In this document: piece after piece, positions 1 to 10,100 of the stretch
Position numbering within the stretch: position 1 is the stretch's first letter
How the letters are laid out: every line of letters starts with the position of its first letter
Source of the DNA: Schizophyllum amplum
Taxonomy: Eukaryota; Basidiomycota; Agaricomycetes; Agaricales; Schizophyllaceae
NCBI GenBank assembly: GCA_007026445.1
Contig: VDMD01000216.1
Coordinates: 1 to 31,654, forward strand
Direction: 5' to 3'
DNA length: 31,654 nucleotides
The notes under the pieces: model-generated
Told to the model about the DNA's origin: nothing
What the model saw: the letters and a program-made list of their open reading frames with translations, nothing else
Databases searched by the model: none
Program-made: the position numbers and the translations under genes

Positions 1-1356
1 GCAGACCGTTCTATGGCCGGCGTCAAGGTTCACGGCAAAGGGTATGGCAAGACTGAATTCGCATACACTGTTGTATTGAGTACGTCACCCTGCGAAGGAT
101 CAGTACGACTATACAGTGAACGCGCAAGAATCACTCACATCAGAAAGTAGAAGATGAGGTACAGGAATGTCTGTTCAGGCGTAGACATTCTCGGAACGCC
201 ACGCGAATCTGCTTGAAGCCGACAGTGAGCAGGTTCGTCCCGGCAGGCATCTGCAGCCCCGGCCGCCGTTTTTCGATGAGGAACCAAGGGATTGCGCAGA
301 GGACTGGAGAGAGGTTAGTGTCGAGAGGGAGCATGAATATCTTCGATTACGCCATATACCCCCAGCGAAGGCAATCAGCACGCTGAAGGCCTTTGTGTTG
401 CTCTCCGTGCTCTCGTCGGCCTTCAGTCCTTTCACGATGCCAACCATGATGGCAAGCACGACGATCTCGCCGACGGAGCAGACGGTGAAGGACAGATTTG
501 AGATGCGGTTTCGCGACAGGGACGTGAGTTGTGCATGCTCCTGTAGCCTACGTTCATGGTCAGCCTGTTAACCATCTCGAGAAGACATCAGCGCACGTTC
601 TGTCGCCATTCTTCACATCTGCTAGCGATTGCTTGACTTCCGGAAGGTCGCGCGCGAGGCCAGGGAAAGCCGCGGTCCAAAAGGTAAGCACACATTGGTA
701 CGTGATGACTGCAGTTTTGTGAGGGGGATGGGTAGCGGGAGTTGATGCAGGTGCGTACGACCGAGTACATATAGGGCTGTTGCTGCTTCCCACTGGTCTG
801 CGCGTTCAACTCCCAACCAGGCGAAGGACACCGCGACAGCCACGATCGTAAAGAAGATCGTGATGTTGGGTCTGCCGATTGTGTATAAGCAGAAGCGTAG
901 GAAACGATGACGCGACACACACCTCCAGGTCCCATAATCTGCCCATGCACCGATGATGAGAAGCAATACAGCCTGCAGCGCGAAGCTGATCCCATTGGTA
1001 ACGAGCACGATGGAGTTGACTGGGGGGCTCGTTAAAATCACGTCCTCAAGTTTTGTTCGGTACTCACTGTCGCGCACTTTTCCAGCGAATCGCAGCACAC
1101 ACGCGCCGTCTCCGCAGGGGAGCTCGCCTGGCGCCGCGGAGGGATCGTAGCCCGCAAGGAAGAGCAGGTTCTGGAACTGGGAGGGGCCGTAGTTGAAACC
1201 TGCGAGGCCGCTGTTGCCGATATAGAAGACGTAGTAGGACCAGAGCTCCCAGCGACTCGTCGTCCACTTCGTTTCTTCTGAACCGTCGATCGTTACGGCG
1301 TCAGCGACTTGGGCTTCAGCCTTGGTCTCTTCCCCTTCCTTGATCTCGTCGGACAT
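1..1356 (-). CDS. ATG22: Atg22-like vacuolar MFS transporter (5' part, runs off the window)
   Basis: Family role: Atg22 proteins are vacuolar membrane transporters that export amino acids after autophagic breakdown. Seen: the N-terminus carries the family block WELWSYYVFYIGNSGLAGFN followed by SQFQNLL, then the luminal cysteine-containing segment and several hydrophobic helices (ITIFFTIVAVAVSF, VVLAIMVGIVKGL, FSVLIAFAGGIW, then IPWFLIEKRRPG). Exons: 1356-923, 871-759, 708-597, 547-351 and 303 to about 139, with introns of 47-51 nt and phases that agree. The start at 1356 is chosen because it sits in ACCACCATGTCC, a strong fungal context; an in-frame ATG lies 15 nt upstream. Odd: near 174-175 and again near 138-140 one base seems to be missing, because the expected sequence (QTFLYLIFYFLM, then GDVLNTTV) continues in shifted frames. 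The C-terminal half lies outside the window. Confidence 0.85.
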
Positions 1357-2418
1357 GGTGGTTCTCGTCAACGTCCGGCGTCCGCCTTAACGCCCGACGA
1401 CAGATTATTGATAGCCATGATGGACTCGCTGATAGCTTGTGGACGATCGAAAGAGCACACGGACTCTCTTTGTTCTGCTTCGGAAGTTCCTGACATGGCA
1501 AACGTCGACCTGACAGACACAGAGAATTTGAGCAAGACGATTGGGGAGGAAGAAAAGGCTGAAGACGATGTCCAGGAAAAGGTGGACTCGTACTTCTTGA
1601 GAGAAGACTGCAAGACGGTTCTGATTCAATGATCTCTCGGGCCGATCCCCCGGATCGAGTCCGTATTTGGACTCAATAGAGTTTCCCACTGACACCGAAC
1701 GGCCATCATGAACAGAGACGTCTCGCTCTGTCTAGCAGCGCTGCAGCAGCTTCCTCTTTGGACATTACACGTTGCCATGGAACAGACGACTACTTTGACT
1801 GTGCATGTACATCGCAGTTGCTCCAGGGCTCTTATCTTCGGCGACGCGCGGCGACCAGTGTGTCCTACTGCTTCAATCTCCGTCCTCGATGCGCGTCTGC
1901 TCAACGGCTGCTGTTGTTGGAGGGCCTGTGGAATACGATGACTCTCGTACCGTCACCGACGGTTACCCATATTCCTGACCTCATTGGCGCTTTCCGAGGC
2001 AAAAGGTGGCGCTTTTTGACTACGATCTCTGGTTTGCAATTGTTTGTGTCGCCCTTTGGCTCCTTTGGCAGTCGTCCTCCTTGCTCTGCGTAACGCTGCA
2101 TTCACGTCTTCTTCCTCCTGTTATGGATTCCCGGTTGCTGGCAGACATCTCGAGAGCAACATTTCAGTCGATGTTTCACGCGCGGATGACTGGCGATCGT
2201 AAATGAATATTTGCGTTCCGACGGGCCAACATTCGACATGTCTCGCGCACGCCGAGCGTAGCGATCAGACACTCCACGACGACGTCCTCCTCCAGTTTAC
2301 CGTACGTCATCCCGATTGCCCGCGACTTCTGCCTACATAACAAGGCGCGATGTTGCCCTAACTCTACACGACCTTTACTTGCTCTCATACCCCTCGCAAC
2401 TTCTGCGCGCCACCGAAA
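1357..2418. other. Intergenic region between divergent ATG22 and esterase genes
   Basis: This 1.06 kb gap lies between two divergent genes and should hold both promoters. The only coding-like piece I see is a 45-codon acidic ORF on the + strand at 1495-1632 (starts MANVDLTDTENLSK, ends in a TGA). It has no recognisable domain and I cannot join it to other exons. It may be a gene remnant or chance. Other open frames here look non-coding. I see no repeats or mobile-element ends. Confidence 0.3.
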
Positions 2419-3521
2419 ATGGCTGGAATTATCCTCACCGGCCTCTCCGTTCTCACCTCCTTGATACCAGCGGACGCTGCGTTCGTCCCGTACACGGTGT
2501 CTACACTTCGGTCCCGCAGTGGCACGAATAGCTCCTCCGGCTGCGACAGCGACGTCAGCTGGGACTTCGACCACGACCACCACCATGTTCAGAACACCAC
2601 CGTCGGCGGGGAGGAGCGGACGTACCTCGTCCATATACCCGAGAACTACAATCACTCCCTCTCACATTCGCTCGTCGTCTCCTTCCACGGCGCCAGCGCC
2701 AACATGTACGATCAGGAGCAGGCGTCACAGCTGTCTATTGCAGGGCAGCGGCTGAACGGCATGGGTGTTATCACCGTGTTCCCGCAAGGGCTAGAAGGAG
2801 ACAACGGGCGGACGGCATGGCGAAGCGCGCCGTATGCCAACGAAGATGCAGACGACGTGAGTTGGTTGTTTTGAGGCGCAACGTGCGAACGCTAACTCCT
2901 CTTAGATTGACTTTACGGGCGCTGTCCTCAACGAGGTTTTCGACAACCTGTGTGTCGACCAAAGCCGTGTCTACGCCTCCGGAAAGTCCAATGGTGGAGG
3001 TTTTGTGAGTAAAGCCTCATTTTTTTTTACCCCTTATTGACGCCCACATGTAGACGAACCGCCTCGCGTGCAACGCCAACATCACCTCCCGATTTGCAGC
3101 ATACGGGCTAATATCGGGCGCGTACTATCCCGACTCCCTATCAGGCGACGACTGCAAGCCAGGCCGCAAGGTCCCCGTCCTCATCTCACACGGTGATGCC
3201 GACGAGACCATCAAGTTTGACGGCGAGACGTCCGACGACGATGAGGAGGAGCTGCCCAGCATCAACGACTTTGCGGAGAACTGGGCATACCGCAATGGAT
3301 ACGAGAAGGATGACTACGAGATGTCGCAGCCGCACAACGACACCAACCTGTGGACGTGGGGCGACGATGGCGACGAGGGGCAGGTCAGGCGCTATCGCAT
3401 CAAGGGCATGGACCATATATGGCCGAGCACGATTGAGGGGTTGGATGCGGACGGCAAGTCTGCGCCTTTCAACATCACGGAGTCCGACTTGTTGCCGTTT
3501 TTCGACCAGTACACGCTCTAA
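2419..3521 (+). CDS. Secreted CE1/PHB-depolymerase-type esterase (feruloyl/acetyl esterase-like)
   Basis: Predicted role: an extracellular alpha/beta-hydrolase of the CE1/LpqC type, acting on ester side groups of plant cell-wall polysaccharide; the substrate is inferred. Exons 2419-2856, 2906-3004 and 3054-3521 (both introns 49 nt) give 334 aa. Seen: a hydrophobic signal peptide over residues 1-21; an oxyanion-hole HG in VVSFHGASANM; the nucleophile elbow GKSNGG, with intron 2 falling just after it; the acid residue in LISHGDADETI; and the catalytic His in GMDHIWP. Residues 47-55 are a His/Asp cluster (FDHDHHHVQ), and an acidic loop DDDEEEL follows the catalytic Asp, a common place for lid variation. 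The start is the only ATG that puts the signal peptide first. Family confidence is high. Whether it is a feruloyl esterase, an acetylxylan esterase or a polyester hydrolase cannot be read from sequence alone. Confidence 0.88.
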
Positions 3522-3823
3522 GGACGGTGGGCGACTGACAGTGATGCATTGCACAAATGTGTGGCTGGGAGTTCAATGGATTCGACCTATCGATGTAGCA
3601 TACGTATACCCCTTAACCTTACACTTGTACTATAATAACAACTTAGTCTTTCCAACTTGAACCCATGCCAATTTGAATGGGTCAACAATGGGTGCTCGTC
3701 CGGACTGGCCGGCCCGCCTCACTGATCATACCCATGATGTTGAGTCACGTCTGCTTTCGCGCAGCGCGGTCTCCTACTCTCCCCTTCGCTCCGCGCGCTC
3801 TTCACTCGCAACGGATACGAAGC
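3522..3823. other. Intergenic, esterase 3' end to phosphatase 5' end
   Basis: About 300 bases between two genes on the same strand. It must hold the esterase 3' UTR and the phosphatase promoter. An AT-rich stretch around 3600-3650, including TATAATAACAAC, is the likeliest 3' processing region. I see nothing else of note. Confidence 0.4.
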
Positions 3824-4442
3824 ATGTTCAAATACATGACCGGCGATGTACGCTCTGGCCGCTCCCTTTTGCGCGCACATTGTGAACGGCGGCGTCGCAG
3901 GACCTCGCGCAGATGATGAAAAGCGACAAGACGCCCGCGAAGGATTTTCTCGTCGTCGACGTGCGCGATGACGACTATGAGGGAGGGAACATCAAGGGCG
4001 CGATGAACTACCCGTCCCGCGAGTTTTTGTTGAATGTCGACAAGCTCGTCGCGGAGACGAAGGACGTGCCGGTCATGGTATTTCATTGCACGTTATCGCA
4101 GGTCCGGTGCGTAGCATCGCTCAAACGCGGTCCCTGGTAATAGTATTGACTGGCCAGCAGAGGACCGAAGGCTGCGCGGGTGCGTCGCGGCGACGAAGCG
4201 GGCTTTGCTTCGCTAACGGTCACGAAAGATCTACCAAGAGACGCGCGAGAACATCATCGACGCCGCGCCAGAGCAAGCCGTCTATGTTCTCAGGAACGGT
4301 TTCTCCGACTTCCAGATCAAGTACAAGGTGCGCCTACCATACGTGACATTTCATCTCACTGGACTCACCCGGCGCCCTGCAGGACGACCCTCTCCTCGTT
4401 GAGAACTGGGATAGGGATGTGTGGGCGTCGGAATGGAGCTGA
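3824..4442 (+). CDS. Cdc25/rhodanese-fold phosphatase, Ibp1/Ych1-like
   Basis: Predicted role: a single-domain rhodanese/Cdc25-type phosphatase; small fungal relatives such as Ibp1 and Ych1 have phosphatase or arsenate-reductase-like activity. Exons 3824-3847, 3901-4106, 4161-4179, 4229-4327 and 4383-4442 give 135 aa, about the usual length of the family. Seen: FLVVDVRDDDYEGGNIKGAMNYPS (residue 24 onward, shown here only as the family block), then the active-site loop HC-TLSQV-R, an exact CX5R, followed by GPKAAR and the C-terminal GFSDFQ block. The active-site Arg codon is split by intron 2 (last two bases at 4105-4106, third at 4161). Exon 3 is only 19 nt. The start ATG gives an eight-residue first exon ending at a good GTACGC donor. 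Every intron is 49-55 nt and total phase closes exactly. The physiological substrate is unknown. Confidence 0.88.
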
Positions 4443-4892
4443 TAAGGCAGCCCTTGCGTCCTGACCCGGACCTGACTCTGCAAGACACTCTGCAAAGCAT
4501 CGATACAGACTCGTGTAAAAATGTACACAGCGGCAACCTACCGATGTGCCCCGACAGCCCGGTCTTCCGTCCCTTTCCCGCGATTTCGTCTGCCCGGTTG
4601 GTTCGCCCAGGTTCGCCCACGGCAAGTAGCGATAAGTGCGCCACCCGGTCTTCCAACGACGGGCATCATTTAGGCATCACCGTCCCATGCCGTCCCAGGA
4701 GGACTGATAAGGCCTCAACCTTCCTATCTCACTGGCTGATGGTTCTTTTGAAACCGATGCGATAGAATCCGAGGGCGACGATGTAGTCGTTGCGTGATAG
4801 CATTTTAGTGCTCAACGACGATAGTGCTGACGGACGATGGTGCGTGCGCCCTCCCGAATGCCACAGCATGCCGAAGGGTGGGGCACTATAAA
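4441..4892 (+). promoter_or_regulatory. Permease promoter: three GATAAG sites and a TATA box
   Basis: The 526-base gap upstream of the MFS permease has GATAAG at 4441-4446 (overlapping the stop codon of the previous gene), 4631-4636 and 4706-4711, all on the + strand, plus shorter GATAG forms near 4757 and 4796. A TATAAA lies at 4887-4892, about 77 bases before the start codon. GATAAG is the core bound by AreA/Nit2/Gln3-class nitrogen regulators, and Dal5-type permeases are classic targets of such factors. Nitrogen control of this gene is therefore a reasonable inference, not something shown here. Confidence 0.5.
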
Positions 4893-4968
4893 GCATCACC
4901 AGGCGTGCGACGACCTCTAGCTAGTCTCCCTCCGCGGCTCTCCTACAGGCTCCTCTTGATTCGGCGCG

Positions 4969-7074
4969 ATGGACAGCAGCGACAAGCTCGAGAAGAACAC
5001 GGCAGTGGCGACCACGGAGCCGGCTGTGGATTACGATGCATCGCGCCCAGCGAAGTACGACAGATCGCAGTACGAGTTCACCGCGGAAGAGCTCGCCGCG
5101 TACGACGTGGACCCCGCCGTCGTGGCGCGCCTCCGGCGAAAACTCGACTTGCACCTCATGCCCATCATCTTCTGCATGTACCTCTTTTCCGCTCTGGACA
5201 GAGGGAATTTGGGTGCGTTTTACTTCACGCAAGAACGACCGGTACATTGACGTCTTGTGCAGGCAACGCCAAGACGGATGGGCTGAACGCGGACCTCGGG
5301 CTTGTGGGGAACCAGTACAACAACATTCTCACTGTGCAGAGCGTCACGTTCTCTACGATGGCCGTGGTCGGTGGCTATCTCAGCAAGCGCTTCGGAGCTG
5401 CGCGCATGATGCCCATGTACATGATCTTCTGGGGCTCGATGGCGATGATTGTGCGTCTACACATCCTGCAATGGGCACCATGGCTAACGCGCTTCACAAT
5501 CCATCTCAGAACTCTGCATGCAAGAACTACAGCGGCGCGATCGCGGTCCGGTACTTCTTGGGCACCTTTGAGGGATTCTTCGGTACGTCCAGCCTTAAAT
5601 CCCTTGGCGGCGCGCATTCTAACAATGTCCACGATCAGGCCCTACGGTTCCCATCTACCTCACATCCTTCTACACGCGCGGCGAGCTCGCTAGGCGGCTG
5701 GCGGTGTGGTACAGCGCGGCCGCGTTTTCCGGCGCGTTTTCCGGCCTGTTGGCGTACGGTGTGTTCCATATCAATAGTAGCAAGATCGGTGGATGGCAGA
5801 TCCTCTTCCTGCTGGAGGGGGGGATGACTATTGTGTGCGGTGCGATCGCCTTGTAAGTGCCGATGTGCTTCTCTTGAGGTGGCCGCTGACACCGGGATCA
5901 GTATCTTGTTGCCGTTGTTCCCCCAACGTGCCAAGTTTTTGTCGGAGAAGGAGAAGGAGACCGCTGTGGTGAGTTTGCATTGCTACCTCTGAAGCGCGCC
6001 GTGTCTGACGCTGTTGTAGGTTCGGCTGCTGAGTATGTGCGGCTATGGCTGATGTTGGGCCGTGTGCTAATCCATCAACAGAGGATTCGTCGAAGATGAT
6101 TGACGCTCCTTTCAAGTGGAGCGAGTTCCTCGCCCCTGCGAAGGACTGGAAGTTCTATGTCCTTATCATCTTCGCTCTTGTACGTTTTTTCTCAGAAAGA
6201 CGGCGACTGTGATTGACCTCCCGCTTACAGTGTTACGGAACCGCATCCTCGTATGTCACTTCTTCAACGTCTACCTTCAGCCGATCTGACGATCTACCTC
6301 AGGACTGCGACGACTTTCCTGCCCCAGCTGCTCTCCCGCTTTGGATTCTCGACAGTCAAGACCAACTTGTACACAGTTGCGCCGAACTTGGTTGCCGTCT
6401 GCTACCTTTTCGCGATCGCTTTCTTGTCCGACTACACCCGGCAGAGGACTCTGTTCCTTATGCTGGCGCTCGCTACCACGATGACGGGTTGCATCATCCT
6501 TGCCGCGGAGCCCGTTTCGGCGATCGGCGTTGGGTACTTTGCGTGCTTCCTCATCCAGTGCGGGGCGCAAGTTCCGACTGTCATCTTCCAGTGCGCCTGA
6601 TCCTCGTCGTTCTCGTTGTTCCGCGCTCATATTCCTTTACAGCTCCTGGCATAACAACAACGACCCCTCAGAGAACGGTCGTGCCTTCCGAACGTGAGCA
6701 TTGCGTACACTTGCTCGTCTGAAAGGACTGACGGACATCTACAGTGGCTGCCTGACGTTCGCTGCGAACGCTGGATCGCTCATCAGTGCCAACATCTTCC
6801 TCGATACATGGGCACCGAAGTATACCAAGGCGCTCATCATCTCCGCCTGTCTGCAAATGCTCGGCATCACCATTCTCCTCGTGATGCGCACGTACATGAT
6901 GCTGCAGAACCGTGCGCGCAACCGGGAGCAGGGTGTCAACTGGGTGAGCAAAGCCAATGTGTATACATCAAGGTTCTGGGCGCTCATGCATACACACTCC
7001 AGGCGTCAAAGGACGTGCCGACGGCAGTCCTCGCGGAGGGCCCCAAGCATCCCAGCTTCCGCTACGTATTATAA
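4969..7074 (+). CDS. MFS permease, Dal5-type anion:cation symporter family
   Basis: Predicted role: plasma-membrane uptake of an organic anion such as allantoate, a vitamin or a small peptide; the substrate is not readable. Twelve exons: 4969-5212, 5263-5450, 5510-5582, 5639-5852, 5902-5968, 6020-6032, 6082-6179, 6231-6250, 6303-6590, 6643-6693, 6745-6943 and 7003-7074. The sum is 1527 nt, 508 aa, with phase closing exactly, typical for this family. Seen: cytosolic N-terminus, then the first helix block LMPIIFCMYLFSALDRGNLG, the conserved LDRGN of this family; NQYNNILTVQSVTF; RYFLGTFEGFFGP; YTRGELARRLAVWYSAAAF; the central loop; LSDYTRQR after helix 8; and SWHNNNDPSENGRA before the last helices. 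Exon 6 (13 nt) and exon 8 (20 nt) are microexons. Introns are 49-59 nt. The stop lies 37 bases from the stop of the convergent Dicer gene. Confidence 0.9.
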
Positions 7075-7111
7075 TGTACTTCTGCCCACGACTAGACTTG
7101 TATCATATCTG

Positions 7112-10100
7112 CTACTTCGCTTTTGGATGCGCTCTCTTGCGCTTGCCCATCATCATCGCACCTTTCGTGTCGCCCTCGCGCACCTTCAACACGCGTACCG
7201 CCTTCTCTGCCGCGGTGAATTTGACCTCAGTCAAGCTGACCTTGCCGTGGTAGGCATCCTCGTCCTGTGCAACCTCTTCGCCGTCGACAAGCACTCTGCA
7301 CACTGCTTTCCCCCGCTCCTTCGCACACTTCAGCTCGAGCTCCTTCCCGCTCTTTTGCGCCCACACGGACAACCTTGACAAAGGATGCAACACGTCCAGG
7401 TCCTCATCTACCACCCGTTCCAGCACTCGCGTGATCCCAAGGGTGCGTATGACGCTCGCTGCCACCTCCAAATCGCCCTCGGCGTCCAAGTACACTGCGC
7501 CAATCAGGCTCTCAACTACGTCGCTGAAGAACTTGGGCGCCTGCATGCGCGTTAACGCAGCCCATGGGAAGATGTCGCCCGTGTCGAGAGCTTCAGTGAT
7601 GTTATCCTCTAGACGACGAAAGCGCGTGAAGGTGTTGTTCTGGTCGTCAATCACGGTCGGGCTCGAATGTAACATGCACTGCCAAAGGTAGATGTCCTGT
7701 GCCTCGGACTTCATCTCGACATGCCAGTCAGGCGCACTAGGGCGAGGCATATGCTTGTCGACAGCGATGTGAGAGCGCAGGCAGACGAACGCGAGGAAGT
7801 GCATGTTGACGACGGCGCTACGGCGAAGATGAATGTGGCCTGGGCTGTACTTCTTCTTCGAAGCGAAGATATAAGGTGTAACGACCATGTCGAGCACCGC
7901 ATCACCGAGGAATTCCAGCCGCCCGTATGACGGAGTCGGAAGCGGCTCCTGGTAGCTAGCATGCGTAAGGGCTTCTATCAGGAGAGCCTTGCGCTTGAAC
8001 GTGTACCCAAGCATACGTTCGACATACTGCAACTCCGCCGGTGTCTGCTCCAAGGTGACGGTCCGCGACAAGATAGCGGTGATCCGTGCAGATGTTGTGT
8101 CCCACTTCAGGCCAAGGTCGAAGAACTGAGCGCATTTACGTCCCAAGGACATTCCACCGTGAACATAGGCAGCACCGATGAGCGACTCAATGACGTCGGC
8201 GAGGACTGTGGACTGCATGAGCAGTATCTCGAAGATAAAAATGAGACCCACCTTTGGTTGACAACTTCCCATCATCTTGGTTCTTCTTCTTCTTCTTCTT
8301 CTTCCTCTTGTCCTTCGGCGTAGTCGAAGACTCCTCGCTGGACTGCTTGTTCTCCTCTTTGCTATCGTCACCTCCTTTCGCCGCCGCAAGGTCCTTGCCT
8401 TTCTTGGAAGGCTCTGCCAACGGTGGAGATCCAGCTGGAAGGCAGTACTTTGGCTTCCATTTCTTGCCGATGAGTCTGTCTGGGACTTGGATGAGGCAGT
8501 TTTACTAAACGCTCCTGTGCGGTGCTCACCGCGTACGATCCATTGGAATATATGTCTTCGTACGCTGATTTTTGCGAGGCGTACGTTAGAGACGGTGTGG
8601 TCCTTCTGCTTTGCCAAGTAGCCTTCGTGCCTTGGCTGAGTTAGGCAGGGCCAAGCATCCCAGACAGGAGGAGTACTTACCACAGTGGGTATTCAGCGAA
8701 CAGCTGAATGGAGGCAAGGAATTTCAACACCGTGTCGCCCATTGTCTCCAAGCGCTGATAGTTGTCTGCCTCTTGGGAAACAGGTGCAGTCATTGCCACC
8801 GCAAGCAAGGGCCTAGATATGTTCACCATCGGTGTGTCCGCGAAGAGGCTCGTTCGGAGGGAATCGACGGTGGAAGCGACTTCCATGGCTCGAAGTGTGG
8901 AAGGGAGAAGAGTAGCATATTCTGCGTCTTCTGCGCTCTGCAGAATTATTGACGCATACTTCGGGACCAGATAGATTAGCCTAGGTTCGGGAGGCGGCAA
9001 TGCTGGATCACGGGAAGGCAGCGGTGCAAGGAAGTTTACTCGCGCGGGGAGTGGCTGCACAACAAGAAGGGGATATGTGATGCCTTCGAAATCATCGAAA
9101 CGCTCGTAGCGGGCGCGCAATTTCTCCTCCTCCTCTTCAGCAAGAGGCTCATAGGACCAGCGCACGAAGCCGAACGTCTTGCCGAACTCCGAGCCTTCGC
9201 GGACCAAAACAATATCGTCAGGATAGCTGAAGGCTTCGCCGAAGGTTTGTGCGTTGACGAGACCATGTCGCAAGGGCCGGTCATCATAGTCGGCATGCCC
9301 GGTCCACCAAGCGCGTCGTCGACTCCAGACTTGGTCATCAGCGTCGAAACGACTGGGTAGAACGAGGTAGGCAAAGTCGACGTCGTCCCATTTCATACGC
9401 GCCCCGCTTTGCGCCCAGAAAAGCCTCCGAGTATACTCGACCGCCTGAGCTACCCTGTCGTCCGTGGCACTGGGTTCTCCTAGACGCCTAAGGGTGACGC
9501 GAAGCGGATCAGTTCCCCGCCTGTTCAGCTCAGGCCCGTCTCTCTCAGTCCATTCGACCATCGGCGTCTTCGTCAGAAGCAGAAGCGCCGGCAGATGTCC
9601 GATCCGCAGTACAGCGGAGTACCATCCGCTGCCGCCATCTTGCCGCGCACTCCATGGATCCATCTGTTCTGTCACGTTTGCCATACCAGCGCGTCGCTCC
9701 ACGTCCTTCAACATCTCGCGCACCTCCTCCTCGCGCTCCGGCTCCACGACGGAGGTGAACGGCAGCAGATTGTCGTTGAGCAACCCACGCTTGTGCAGGG
9801 TCGTGTACGCAACGAAGGCCACATGCCTTGACGCAGAGATCCTGGTCCGATAGATACAAGGGACTGTGAAGGTACGTACCTCGAGCGGTACAGCGCGGGG
9901 TAAGGTGACAGCCGCTCCGAAGGGGCCAGTGTACACCGGAACCTCGGTTTGCGGGGCAGCGTGCCATCCAGGGGGCATTTCCGGGGGATCCAGGTCGTAT
10001 ATGGGCCGATTGTCGGTGTGCGCCGAGAAAGGGATCATGGCACAAAAGTGCTCCAAATGGGGTAGCGCAGAGTGTAGAGTTACGATCGCTCTACTAGGGA

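Noticed and set aside
8278..8310. CTT microsatellite as a regulatory repeat
   Set aside because: It is inside a Dicer exon and encodes the poly-Lys run; noted there instead.
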